In this document: positions 43,788-52,823 of the stretch, one piece after another
Layout: every line of letters starts with the position of its first letter
Position numbering within the stretch: position 1 is the first letter of the stretch
NCBI GenBank assembly: GCA_041600415.1
Contig: JBFIKF010000004.1
Coordinates: forward strand, 300,560 to 364,559
Length of the DNA: 64,000 nucleotides
Direction: 5' to 3'
DNA from: JBFJKD01 sp041600415
GTDB lineage: Bacteria; Pseudomonadota; Gammaproteobacteria; Pseudomonadales; Porticoccaceae
Position numbers and translations under genes: made by a program
Notes under the pieces: generated by a model
Database searches by the model: none
Seen by the model: the letters and a program-made list of their open reading frames with translations, nothing else
Told to the model about the DNA's origin: nothing

Positions 43788-44999
43788 TTACACCACCAAC
43801 TGGTTCAAACTCAGTATGGGTAGCAGAATCGCCAACACGATCAACATCACCACCGCACCCATGGTCAATAACATCAACGGCTCAAACAGGGCGACCAGGG
43901 TGGCCACCAGCACCTGCAAATCCCGTTGTTGCTGGTGAGCGGTGCGCGCCAGCATGGCATCCAGTTCGCCGCTGGCCTCACCGCTGGCAATCATGTGCAG
44001 CATAATCGGCGGAAAACAACCGGTCGCGCCCAGGGCGTCGTACAGCGTGGCGCCCTCGCTGACCTGGCGCCGCGCCACCCCCACCTGCTCGCGAATGTAA
44101 TCGTTACCCACCACGTCCCCCGCAATATGCATCGCATCCACCAGCGGTACACTGCTCTGGGTCAGAATACTCAGCGTGTTGATGTAACGGGCCGCGTTAA
44201 CACCACGGCTCAATTTGCGCACCAGTGGCCAGCGTAAATAGCGCTGGTGCAATGCTCGTCGCCAACCGGGATTGCGCAGTGCGACGCGAAATCCCGCGAC
44301 CAGCGCGAATGCGGCCAGCGCCACCAGCCAGCCCCAGGCCACCATAAAATCACTGAGCGCCACCAAGCCGCGCGTCAGAGCGGGTAGTGGCTGACCGGTG
44401 CCGCTAAACACCTTGATAACATCCGGCACCACATAAACCATCAATCCGGTCACAATGGCGAAGGACAACACCACCAGTAACACCGGATAAATCAGCGCGA
44501 TCTGCACCTTTTGTCGAAACTCGTGGCTCTGTTCAATGTAATCCGCGAGCTGAGCCAGCACGCGATCCAGATACCCGGACTGCTCACCCGCAGCAATGGT
44601 AGCGCGAAACAGGCGGTCAAAGGTTCCAGGGAAATCCGCCAGCGCATGGGCGAGGCTGTAGCCTTCCCGTACCCGCGCCCGCAACGCTGTAACAATGCGC
44701 CGTGCGCGCGCTGATTCGCTCTGCTCTGCTACCGCTCCGAGTACCTCGGTCAACGGCATACCGGCCTGCACCAGAGCCGCCAGCTGCCGTGTCATCAGCG
44801 CCAATTGACGAATGCCGAGGTGCTGACCAAGAAGCGGGCGATGCAACGCCTTCGGCTTTTCGTCCGCCAACTCCACCGCCAGGGGTGTCAACGCCCGCTC
44901 CCGTAATTGCTGACGAATATGGCGCGCACTGTCCCCTTCCAGGGCACCCTTGCGCTGCTTTCCCTGAGCATCGATCGCAATATAGTCAAAGGCGGGCAT
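43788..44999 (-). CDS. gspF: Type II secretion system inner-membrane platform protein F
   Basis: Polytopic protein (403 residues) at the base of the pseudopilus. Two repeated cytoplasmic helical domains (TRQLAALVQAGMPLTEVLGAVAEQ at about 69-92, and the second copy around 270-350) with three membrane segments (about 170-190, 220-240, 375-397). The start MPAFDYIAIDAQGKQRKG is canonical. Confidence 0.95.
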   Translation of the reverse strand: MPAFDYIAIDAQGKQRKGALEGDSARHIRQQLRERALTPLAVELADEKPKALHRPLLGQHLGIRQLALMTRQLAALVQAGMPLTEVLGAVAEQSESARARRIVTALRARVREGYSLAHALADFPGTFDRLFRATIAAGEQSGYLDRVLAQLADYIEQSHEFRQKVQIALIYPVLLVVLSFAIVTGLMVYVVPDVIKVFSGTGQPLPALTRGLVALSDFMVAWGWLVALAAFALVAGFRVALRNPGWRRALHQRYLRWPLVRKLSRGVNAARYINTLSILTQSSVPLVDAMHIAGDVVGNDYIREQVGVARRQVSEGATLYDALGATGCFPPIMLHMIASGEASGELDAMLARTAHQQQRDLQVLVATLVALFEPLMLLTMGAVVMLIVLAILLPILSLNQLVV

Positions 45000-45045
45000 G
45001 GTCGATTCCGATTATGGCTCCTGCAAGCGTGTGTGCCAGTCCAGA

Positions 45046-46548
45046 CTACTCGTCCTGAGTGACCCGCAAAACTTCCTCCAGGGCGGTGATACCGGCCAAT
45101 ACCTTGCGGCAACCGTCCGCGCGGATGGACGGCCCCAGGGTGCGGGCATAATTGACCAGCGTCGCCTCCGACGCCTGGTCGTGAATCAATTCCCGCAAGC
45201 GGGCGTCCACCACCACCAGTTCGTAAATACCCGTGCGCCCGCTGTAGCCCTGGTGGTGACAGCTGTCACAGCCATGGGCGGAAGCGCGATATAGCCGCTC
45301 TGGTGGCGTTGTGGGAACACCCAGTAACGCGCACTCGGCAGCGTCCGGGGTATAGGCCTCGCGGCAGTCCCGACACAACACCCGCACCAGCCGTTGCGCC
45401 AGCACTCCCACCAGGCTGGAGGCCAGTAAAAAGGGCTCCACGCCCATATCGATCAGCCGCGTCACCGCACCTGTGGCAGTGTTGGTATGCAACGTCGATA
45501 GCACCAGATGCCCCGTCAGACTGGCCTGCACCGCGATCTGCATGGTCTCCAGGTCGCGAATCTCCCCCACCATCACCACATCGGGATCCTGACGTAAAAT
45601 GGCCCGCAGTCCGCGCGCAAAGGTCATACCCGCTTTGACATTGACCTGGGTCTGACTAACCCCTTCGAGATGGTATTCAACCGGGTCTTCGACGGTCAGA
45701 ATATTCATTTTGCGGTCGTTAATGCGCCCCAGTCCCGCATACAGCGTTGTGGTCTTACCCGACCCGGTGGGTCCGGTTACTAAAAAAATACCGTGGGACA
45801 ACCGCAATAACCGGTCGCAGTGGCGCAAATCCTGTTCCGCCATGCCCAGCGCCGCCAGATCCATACGCCCCGCCTGCTTATCCAGCAGGCGCAATACCAC
45901 CCGCTCGCCGTAGGAGGTGGGCATGGTGGACACCCGCACGTCCACATCGCGCCCCCCCAGGCGCAGGGAGATACGCCCGTCCTGGGGCACCCTTTTTTCG
46001 GCGATATCGAGCCGTGCCATTACCTTCAGACGGGACACCAACAACGGTGCCAACGCGCGCCGCGGCTCGACCACATCGCGCAACACGCCGTCGGTGCGAA
46101 AGCGAATAGCCAGTCGAGTTTCGTAAATTTCCACATGAATGTCCGAGGCCTGCTGCTTGATCGCTTCGGCGAGAATGGCATTAATCAGCCGGATTATTGG
46201 CGCGTCCTCCTGTTGCTCCAACAGATCCTCGGTCTCTGGCACCGCGGCGGCCAGCCGTTCCAGGTTCAGATCCTCGCCGATATCAGCCACCATGGCCATG
46301 GCGGTGTCACTGTGCTGCTCGTAGGTGCTACTGATATGCCGCTGAAATGTATCGTCGTCGGCCACTTCGAGCACCACTGGCTCACCGACAAAACGTCTGA
46401 TTTCCGTTATGACCGCCAGTGTTGGGGGCCGCTTGCACAGCACGCGGCGCGGCTGTTGGCCATCGTTAAGTAGCACCACGCCGTGGCGCTTGGCAAATCC
46501 AAACGGCAGTAATGGCTGAGTATGGGACAGTGCTGCATCGCGGTTCAC
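45046..46548 (-). CDS. gspE: Type II secretion ATPase E
   Basis: Hexameric cytoplasmic ATPase that drives pseudopilus assembly. 500 residues with N1E/N2E domains, Walker A GPTGSGKTTTLYAGLG, the Asp box ILTVEDPVEYHLEG, Walker B DPDVVMVGEIRD and the tetracysteine zinc module CRDC...CDSC that distinguishes GspE/PilB from retraction ATPases. Its start overlaps the gspD stop by 4 bp. Confidence 0.96.
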   Translation of the reverse strand: MNRDAALSHTQPLLPFGFAKRHGVVLLNDGQQPRRVLCKRPPTLAVITEIRRFVGEPVVLEVADDDTFQRHISSTYEQHSDTAMAMVADIGEDLNLERLAAAVPETEDLLEQQEDAPIIRLINAILAEAIKQQASDIHVEIYETRLAIRFRTDGVLRDVVEPRRALAPLLVSRLKVMARLDIAEKRVPQDGRISLRLGGRDVDVRVSTMPTSYGERVVLRLLDKQAGRMDLAALGMAEQDLRHCDRLLRLSHGIFLVTGPTGSGKTTTLYAGLGRINDRKMNILTVEDPVEYHLEGVSQTQVNVKAGMTFARGLRAILRQDPDVVMVGEIRDLETMQIAVQASLTGHLVLSTLHTNTATGAVTRLIDMGVEPFLLASSLVGVLAQRLVRVLCRDCREAYTPDAAECALLGVPTTPPERLYRASAHGCDSCHHQGYSGRTGIYELVVVDARLRELIHDQASEATLVNYARTLGPSIRADGCRKVLAGITALEEVLRVTQDE

Positions 46549-48554
46549 GGCTGTGGCTCAACCCCGGAGTCGGGTGCGCGGGGTGCATCGGGGACCGGCA
46601 CTGCCTGCGGGGAGCTTCTTTTTATTTCTGACTCAGCGTCACTCGGTATGACTGACGTGGGCGGGGGTGCATCGACCCAATCGGGAAGCAGGGGCAGGGG
46701 GCCAGGCACGTAAAACGTTTCGACGCGGCCGCCAAACTGTTTCTGGTTATCGCGCATCTGCTCGTAACGAGCGCGGGTGGCGTCGTTAGTGCTGCGGTTA
46801 TCGCGTAAAATGACCGGGTGGATAAATACCATCAGGTTTTTCTTAACCACGGTGCTCGAGGTACTTTTAAACACCCGTCCGATGATGGGAATATTGCCCA
46901 GCAGTGGCACCTTGGATTCGGACTCGGAAATTTCATCGCGAATCAGACCGCCCAACACTAACACCTGGTCGTTGTCGATTAGCACGCGGGTTTTTATTTC
47001 CCGCTTGTTGGTAATGATATCCGCTGTTTGCACAGTGCTTTGCGCGATACTTTCCACCTTCTGTTCGATGTCCAGCGTCACCGAATTATTGGTATTGATA
47101 CGCGGCTTTATTTTCAACGACACGCCGATGTCCTGGCGCTGAATGGTTTGAAAGGGGTCGTTGTCCCCCTCGCGCTTTTGAGAGCCGGTAATAAACGGCA
47201 CACTGGAGCCCACGAGAATCTGCGCCTCCTCATTGTCCAGGGCGAGAATGGTGGGCGTGGACAGTATATTGGCATTGGTTTCGCCTTCCAGGGCCTGAAT
47301 AATTGCGCGCAACGTGCCACCGCGAAAATAACCGAGGGACAGGCCGCTGCCCAGCGTTACCGTACTGGTGGAACTGTCAAACGTGAGCGGAGACACCGTG
47401 GGCGGAAACGCGGAAAAACCGGCGAACACCGATTCCTGATCCGGGGTCAAATTGGATTGCCACTGCACGCCGAGGTCGTTGGCCAGATCTTCATTAACTT
47501 CAACAATGAGCGCTTCCACCAGCACCTGTGCGCGGCGCACATCGAGTTTGCCGATTACTCCACGCATGGCATTTTGCAGCGAGGGTGGTGCGGTAATAAT
47601 CAGGGCGTTAAGGGATTCGTTGGCGCGAATATTGACATCCACATCGGCGAGGCGTTGATCCTTCTCGCCTTTCTGTACACTGCCGCTGACGCTTTCCAGG
47701 ATCGGCACCAGATCTTCCGCCTTGGCATACTGCAAATAAATGACCTGGGTATTGCCGTCGCCACTGAGGGGTTGGTCGAGGCGCTGCACCAGCGCTTTTA
47801 TCTGCTGGCGGGTCACCGGATCACCGGTCAGGAGCAGACTATTGGAGCGCTCGTCCACCGCAATGGTGAGTCCTTTCGTCTCCGCACCCTGACCCTGTTG
47901 CCCACCACCGGGTAGCAGTTTGCCGACCACGTCCGCCACCTGACGGGCGCTGGCAAATTGCAACGGCAATAACTCAATATCGATGGAACCCACCTGATCA
48001 AGGCGATCCACAATACGCGCAATCTGATCGATTTTTCCGGCGCTGGCAGCGATTAAAATCGCGTTGGTAGGGGGATAGGCCGCGAGATGGGCAAACTGCG
48101 GCACCATCGGGCGCACCAGGTTAACCACCTCCACCGCCGAAATATTTTTGACCTTGACGATGCGCACCACCATATCTTCCTGACCGGCGTTACCGGTTTC
48201 GAGTAGCGGCACATCGTTTTCCTTGGCCTGCTGCGCCGGAATCACCTTGAGCGCATCGCCCGCCTCAATCACGCTGAAGCCGTGCACCTGCAACACCGAC
48301 AGAAACACCTGGTAGGCCTCTTCGCGCGTCATCGGCTCGCCAGCCAGAACGGTCACCCGGCCCTTCACATTGGGATGGACAATAATGGTTTTGTTGGTAA
48401 CCTGGCCTGCCCAACGCACCAGGTCTTCGATTTCCGCATCCTGCAAGCTCAGGGTCACCGTTTCGTCCCGGTCACCGGAACCCTCCACTGCCCCCAGCGG
48501 GAGATGGTAGATAGACAGCAACATCGCCAGCAGAATGAAGGTTCTTATGCGCAT
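46545..48554 (-). CDS. gspD: Type II secretion outer-membrane secretin D
   Basis: Forms the outer-membrane gate. 669 residues: signal peptide (MRIRTFILLAMLLSIYHLPLGAVEG), N0 domain with LSLQDAEIEDLVRWAGQVT, three KH-like N1-N3 repeats, and the secretin core (VLVEALIVEVNEDLANDLGVQW, GSSVPFITGSQ, VPLLGNIPIIGRVFK). The tail is a Pro/Ser-rich segment (APRAPDSGVEPQP) that could bind a pilotin or be disordered; no pilotin gene is present here. Confidence 0.96.
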   Translation of the reverse strand: MRIRTFILLAMLLSIYHLPLGAVEGSGDRDETVTLSLQDAEIEDLVRWAGQVTNKTIIVHPNVKGRVTVLAGEPMTREEAYQVFLSVLQVHGFSVIEAGDALKVIPAQQAKENDVPLLETGNAGQEDMVVRIVKVKNISAVEVVNLVRPMVPQFAHLAAYPPTNAILIAASAGKIDQIARIVDRLDQVGSIDIELLPLQFASARQVADVVGKLLPGGGQQGQGAETKGLTIAVDERSNSLLLTGDPVTRQQIKALVQRLDQPLSGDGNTQVIYLQYAKAEDLVPILESVSGSVQKGEKDQRLADVDVNIRANESLNALIITAPPSLQNAMRGVIGKLDVRRAQVLVEALIVEVNEDLANDLGVQWQSNLTPDQESVFAGFSAFPPTVSPLTFDSSTSTVTLGSGLSLGYFRGGTLRAIIQALEGETNANILSTPTILALDNEEAQILVGSSVPFITGSQKREGDNDPFQTIQRQDIGVSLKIKPRINTNNSVTLDIEQKVESIAQSTVQTADIITNKREIKTRVLIDNDQVLVLGGLIRDEISESESKVPLLGNIPIIGRVFKSTSSTVVKKNLMVFIHPVILRDNRSTNDATRARYEQMRDNQKQFGGRVETFYVPGPLPLLPDWVDAPPPTSVIPSDAESEIKRSSPQAVPVPDAPRAPDSGVEPQP

Positions 48555-48587
48555 AATCTGTCCTTGAATATTATTGTGAATTTCGCA

Positions 48588-49289
48588 CTACTCGGCGCTG
48601 CGCTGGCGCAGGCGCTGCAAACGCTCCCGCAATTGGGTGGCACGCTGGTTATTCTGCACACTGGAGCCACTATCCCCAGTATCGGGCGGCGTCGCCTCCT
48701 GACTCGCCACATTGTCTCCGCGTAGCCGACGCTGCGCAAGATGCGGGGCGGGGCCAGTTGATTCGCTCTTTTCCGGGTAGCGCAGGGTTTCCAGTGCACC
48801 ACCGCGATTGAGCACAACGCTATCTGCCGCCACCGCGTGGAGACTGATATCGTCGGCGATTTCGTCGCCGATGCGATAAAACCCGGATTCACCGCGCGCC
48901 TGTGCTATCACGGCACCCGCAAGGCGCTCCCCATTACTGGCAAAAATACCGTGTAACTGCAGGTCGAGGCGGGTGTCCGGGATGGTTTCTACGGTCGCCG
49001 TACTAGCCGCAGTGGCAGTCGCGCCGCCCATCATATTCAGAGCGACGATTGCCGCAAGATCCAGCGTATCGCTCTCCACACTTGCGTTGCCCCCCGCGTC
49101 CACACCCAACGGGTCTACGCCACCCGCCAGGATGCGGCTGTCAAAGTAGCCCTGCAATCCGAGTAGTGACAACCCGACGCACAAAACGGGTAGCAGCACC
49201 TTTGAAGCAGACGCGCCAATCGGTGTGTTATTAGCTTTGTGTCCACCAACCCTGTTGATACCGACCCGTTTCATATGATCCGGTTCCAT
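48588..49289 (-). CDS. gspC: Type II secretion system protein C
   Basis: Inner-membrane protein linking the platform to the secretin, 233 residues from the ATG at 49289. A GTG at 49307 and an ATG at 49274 are alternatives; none has a good ribosome-binding site. One membrane segment (VLLPVLCVGLSLLGLQGYF), a linker, then the HR domain that contacts GspD N0 (DLQLHGIFASNGERLAGAVIAQ, YRIGDEI, VVLNRGGALETLRYP). The C-terminus is a short basic coiled region (QLRERLQRLRQRSAE) rather than a PDZ domain. First gene of gspCDEFGHIJKLM. Confidence 0.92.
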   Translation of the reverse strand: MEPDHMKRVGINRVGGHKANNTPIGASASKVLLPVLCVGLSLLGLQGYFDSRILAGGVDPLGVDAGGNASVESDTLDLAAIVALNMMGGATATAASTATVETIPDTRLDLQLHGIFASNGERLAGAVIAQARGESGFYRIGDEIADDISLHAVAADSVVLNRGGALETLRYPEKSESTGPAPHLAQRRLRGDNVASQEATPPDTGDSGSSVQNNQRATQLRERLQRLRQRSAE

Positions 49290-49737
49290 TGTGCACTCGG
49301 TGTGCACAACTGCTAATTCTGCCCACTAACGACCGCAGACTCAACCGGAATTCGAAGCATTTCCGGCGGCTAATCCAGACACAGTTCAGCCACCCTGTTC
49401 GACATAATACTTGACCTCCAGGCTGAGAAAATCTGCTCCACCGCACCCCGATTTTATTGTGATCCCGATATCAATCCGCTATTATCGCCAGCTCTTAGTC
49501 GTCCGTGCACAGCTAGCGTGGGCGCGACCGGCACGATAAAAAAAATCAAGCGCAAATGGATACGATCAGCGAAGATCGAAGGCTGGGCACAAGACACCTT
49601 TCACTGCGCAATTCGCAACTCACAGTCAGAGCGCTGTAACGATCAATGGTCTTTACAATTTTTCTACTTTCGGTGAGCTGATGCGTACTTAACATCGCAT
49701 CTGCATAACCATAAAATAATAACCGGAGACACCCATA
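49290..49737. other. 448-bp divergent region between gspC and the MHYT gene
   Basis: Presumed promoters of the gsp operon and the MHYT gene. A TATTAT -10-like hexamer on the minus strand near 49407 could serve gspC, with a poor -35. No gene, RNA fold or strong repeat is seen. Confidence 0.45.
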
Positions 49738-50460
49738 ATGATCACATCCGAATACGATACCTTACTGATAGTTCTGTCCTATATCATCTCCGTCATCGGT
49801 TCCTTTACGGCCCTTGAACTGGCTACCAATATACGCGCTGCGACAACACCCCTGGCGAGATTCGCCTGGCTCGCCGCCGCCGCCCTCGCCATTGGCGGCG
49901 GCGCCATCTGGGCCATGCACTTTATCGGCATGCTGGCCTATATCCTGCCAATCCCGGTCTCCTACGACGTCGCATTGACCGTACTTTCGCTGGTTATCGC
50001 CGTAGCGGCCTGTGCAGCGGGGCTTTCCCTGCTTAGCGCTAAAACCGCCGGTACAGCAAAACTATTGATCGCCGGGACGATTACCGGGTTGGGGGTAGCC
50101 GGCATGCACTATACCGGGATGGCCGCGATGATTATGCCCGCATCTATGTCCTACAATATGCCATTGGTGTACGCGTCGATCGCCATCGCCATCGCAGCGG
50201 CGACCGTCGCCCTGTGGATGGCGTTCAATCTCAGAGGCTTTGTGCAACGGGTTGGCAGTGCCTGCATCATGGGGCTGGCGGTGTGCGGTATGCACTACAC
50301 CGGCATGGCCGCGGTAACCATGACGCACCAGACCATGGAAATTAGCGGAGCAGTTCTGAGCAACCAGACCCTGGCGTTTTACACCTTTGTATCGGTGGCC
50401 GTCATTATGGTGTTATTGACCGTAGTCAGCCTGTTTAAATCGGTATCCGAACCCATTTAG
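49738..50460 (+). CDS. Stand-alone MHYT-domain membrane sensor
   Basis: Inner-membrane protein, 240 residues, with seven predicted hydrophobic segments. Three MHYT repeats occur: MHFIGM at 60-65, MHYTGM at 123-128 and MHYTGM at 185-190, whose Met and His residues are proposed to bind copper and sense O2, CO or NO. MHYT domains are usually fused to GGDEF/EAL, histidine kinase or LytTR output domains; this one ends after the seventh segment. No cognate effector gene is adjacent: the next gene is a DNA repair enzyme 98 bp on. Preceded by a GGAGA ribosome-binding site. Confidence 0.92.
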   Translation: MITSEYDTLLIVLSYIISVIGSFTALELATNIRAATTPLARFAWLAAAALAIGGGAIWAMHFIGMLAYILPIPVSYDVALTVLSLVIAVAACAAGLSLLSAKTAGTAKLLIAGTITGLGVAGMHYTGMAAMIMPASMSYNMPLVYASIAIAIAAATVALWMAFNLRGFVQRVGSACIMGLAVCGMHYTGMAAVTMTHQTMEISGAVLSNQTLAFYTFVSVAVIMVLLTVVSLFKSVSEPI

Positions 50461-50558
50461 TGGTCGCGCAAATTATGCACTGCCTGCGGTAACTGGGTAC
50501 CGATGGTTCAGTTCCGAATACGGCTGGTTTCTATCGGTGATAGCGCTAAACTGCCCCC

Positions 50559-52037
50559 ATGGAAACCAACCTTCAGGCCCTCGACCAGAACCGGTGCAGC
50601 AAGGCGCGCCTGGCCCGGGATGCCCGTTTTGACGGCCTGTTTTTCGTCGGTGTAAAAACCACCGGGATTTTTTGTCGACCCGTGTGCCCCGCCACCCCAC
50701 CCAAAGAACGCAACGTGCAGTACTTTTCCACCGCCCTCGGCGCACTACAGGCCGGGTTGCGACCGTGCCTGCGCTGTCGCCCGGAAGCAGCACCGGGTTC
50801 TCCCGCGTGGCGAGGGGTGCAAACCACCCTTGCCCGCGCGGTGCGCATGATCGATAACGGCGAATGGCGCGAGCAATCGCTGCCGGAATTTGCTGAGCGA
50901 CTCGGGGTAAGTGACCGCTACCTGCGCCGTCTGTTCACCCAGCAACTTGGTATTGCGCCCCTGCAATACGCGAACTTTCGCCGCGTATTATTTGCCAAGC
51001 AACTATTGCAACAGACTGCGTTGCCGGTGACTGAAGTGGCTTATATCGCCGGATTTGGCAGTGTGCGACGCTTTAACAGTGTGTTTTCACAGCTCCTGGG
51101 GTTAAATCCGCGACAACTGCGCGGTGCCCAACTGGCCAGTGCGCCCCTCGACAATGGTCTCACCGTATTGCTCAGTTACCGTCCCCCCTACGCCTGGTCG
51201 ATGGTGCGCGACTTTTATCGCCCTCGGCATATTGCCGGCCTGGAACTGGTGACGGACGACAGTTACAGCCGCAGCTTTGCCCTCGGCACTTGCACTGGTG
51301 CATTCACCGCGACCCATAAACCCGATAAAAATGGTTTTCAGGTGGAGCTGTTCTTGTCCGACCCGCGCCACACGCTGGCCATTATTCAGCGCATTCGCCG
51401 CCTGCTGGATCTCGATGCGGATGCCACCGTGATTTCCAGCCACCTGGGGAAACACCCCCTTCTCGCCCCCCTCGACAGTACGGGTATCAGACTACCGGGA
51501 TTGTGGTCGCCGTTTGAAGCGGGGGTCAGGGCCATTCTCGGGCAGCAGGTGTCGGTCAAAGCCGCCCATAATCTGGTGTCCAAACTGGTGACTGAGTTGG
51601 GCGCGCAGGTTCGTACGGATATTAATCATCGGCGGGCCGATGGTCCCCACTTGCTGTTTCCCACCCCAGCGGCAGTGGCCGGTTCAAATTTGGCCTTTCT
51701 GGCGATGCCCGACAAACGCCGTCAGGCGTTGCGCGGGCTGGCGCAGTTAGTTGCGCGCCAATCGGTTGCGCAGGAGTTTCACAGCTTCCATAGCAATCCC
51801 TGTGAGAATTGGCTGGCCATTCCCGGTATCGGTCCCTGGACCGTGCAATACACCGCGTTTCGCGCAGGCCATCCGGATATTTTTCTGGATGGCGATCTCG
51901 GTGTAAAAAATGCCGTGCGCAAACTTACTGCCGCATCTGGTGAAACGCCCGAACTCGACGCAACTGCGGTCAGCCCCTGGGGCAGCTATGCCACACTGTT
52001 GCTGTGGAAAAGTCTTGGGGTGGCAGACAAATCTTGA
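50559..52037 (+). CDS. Ada-type regulator fused to AlkA DNA-3-methyladenine glycosylase
   Basis: Multidomain alkylation-response protein of 492 residues. (1) Ada N-terminal zinc domain, residues 10-78, with Cys39, Cys43, Cys70 and Cys73 (FCRPVCPA, CLRC), which takes methyl groups from phosphotriesters. (2) AraC-type DNA-binding domain, about 88-185 (FAERLGVSDRYLRRLF, EVAYIAGFGSVRRFNSVF). (3) AlkA N domain, about 195-305. (4) HhH-GPD glycosylase, about 310-485, with LAIPGIGPWTVQYTAFRAG and the catalytic Asp in FLDGDLG. The methyl-Cys switch would let it activate its own operon and the downstream ogt. Confidence 0.93.
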   Translation: METNLQALDQNRCSKARLARDARFDGLFFVGVKTTGIFCRPVCPATPPKERNVQYFSTALGALQAGLRPCLRCRPEAAPGSPAWRGVQTTLARAVRMIDNGEWREQSLPEFAERLGVSDRYLRRLFTQQLGIAPLQYANFRRVLFAKQLLQQTALPVTEVAYIAGFGSVRRFNSVFSQLLGLNPRQLRGAQLASAPLDNGLTVLLSYRPPYAWSMVRDFYRPRHIAGLELVTDDSYSRSFALGTCTGAFTATHKPDKNGFQVELFLSDPRHTLAIIQRIRRLLDLDADATVISSHLGKHPLLAPLDSTGIRLPGLWSPFEAGVRAILGQQVSVKAAHNLVSKLVTELGAQVRTDINHRRADGPHLLFPTPAAVAGSNLAFLAMPDKRRQALRGLAQLVARQSVAQEFHSFHSNPCENWLAIPGIGPWTVQYTAFRAGHPDIFLDGDLGVKNAVRKLTAASGETPELDATAVSPWGSYATLLLWKSLGVADKS

Positions 52038-52091
52038 CGCTAAAAACTAAATTTTGAAGCCGGAAACTATGACCGACAACGGAGAATGGAC

Positions 52092-52607
52092 ATGTCATTC
52101 AACCCACAAACGCCACAATTTTTTTACGCGTATATGGACAGCCCCATCGGACGCCTGACGATTATCGCCTCTGCACAAGGGTTGACTGAAATCCGCTTTC
52201 CCAACCAGCACTCAACCCAGTCGGCATCATCGCCATATGCCCGCAACAGCAACAAAGATAGCCCGCACTATATCGAACAGGCGCTGGACCAACTGAGGGC
52301 GTATTTCGCAGGGAAACTTACCGTTTTTGACCTGACTCTGGCACCAAGGGGTACGGATTTTCAACAAACCGTGTGGACACAACTACGCACCGTACCCTTT
52401 GGCGCTACCGCCAGCTACGGTGCCATCGCCGCCGCCATCGGTAAGCCTAATGCAGCGCGGGCGGTGGGTATGGCCAACAGCAAAAACCCGCTGCCCATTG
52501 TCGTACCCTGTCACCGGATTATCGGCAGCAATGGCGCCCTCACCGGCTTTGCCGGTGGCCTCGACACCAAGCGCTGGTTACTGGCCCATGAACTATCCAC
52601 CGGCTAA
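52092..52607 (+). CDS. ogt: Methylated-DNA-protein-cysteine methyltransferase
   Basis: Suicide repair protein that removes O6-methyl from guanine. 171 residues with the acceptor Cys140 in IVVPCHRIIG, the recognition helix PFGATASYGAIAAAIGKPNAARAVG and the arginine finger. The start at 52092 is preferred, because GGAG (52081-52084) then lies seven bases upstream; an ATG 6 bases earlier abuts it. Located 54 bp after the Ada-AlkA fusion, so one alkylation-repair operon. Confidence 0.93.
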   Translation: MSFNPQTPQFFYAYMDSPIGRLTIIASAQGLTEIRFPNQHSTQSASSPYARNSNKDSPHYIEQALDQLRAYFAGKLTVFDLTLAPRGTDFQQTVWTQLRTVPFGATASYGAIAAAIGKPNAARAVGMANSKNPLPIVVPCHRIIGSNGALTGFAGGLDTKRWLLAHELSTG

Positions 52608-52730
52608 CGCTTTGGGAGTTAGAACCTATCGTCGCCATTCGTAGCGGAACATCGGTACGATATAATGCCGCCCGTTTTTATACGCTCGAATAATTCGCTT
52701 AGCCAACCAGGAACCATCAGCGCAGTCAAT

Positions 52731-52764
52731 TTGTAACATTGTTGTAACAAAGCAAACCGATACT
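52731..52764 (+). promoter_or_regulatory. Pho-box-like direct repeat with spaced -10 element
   Basis: Two exact 7-base repeats TTGTAAC (52731-52737 and 52742-52748) are separated by four bases, the 11-bp period of a PhoB site. A -10-like GATACT (52759-52764) follows ten bases after the second repeat, the spacing of PhoB-activated promoters, where the box replaces the -35. The porin ATG is 59 bases further. The repeats differ from the enterobacterial CTGTCAT but fit the TGTAAC form common in Pseudomonas. Confidence 0.6.
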
Positions 52765-52823
52765 GAGGCTTCGGTAACACGCGAACTATTGCCCCAACCT
52801 TCGACCCCAAGAGGAAGTAGTGT

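Noticed and set aside
47028..47915. 295-codon plus-strand frame inside gspD
   Set aside because: Antisense shadow of the secretin gene, without recognisable domains.
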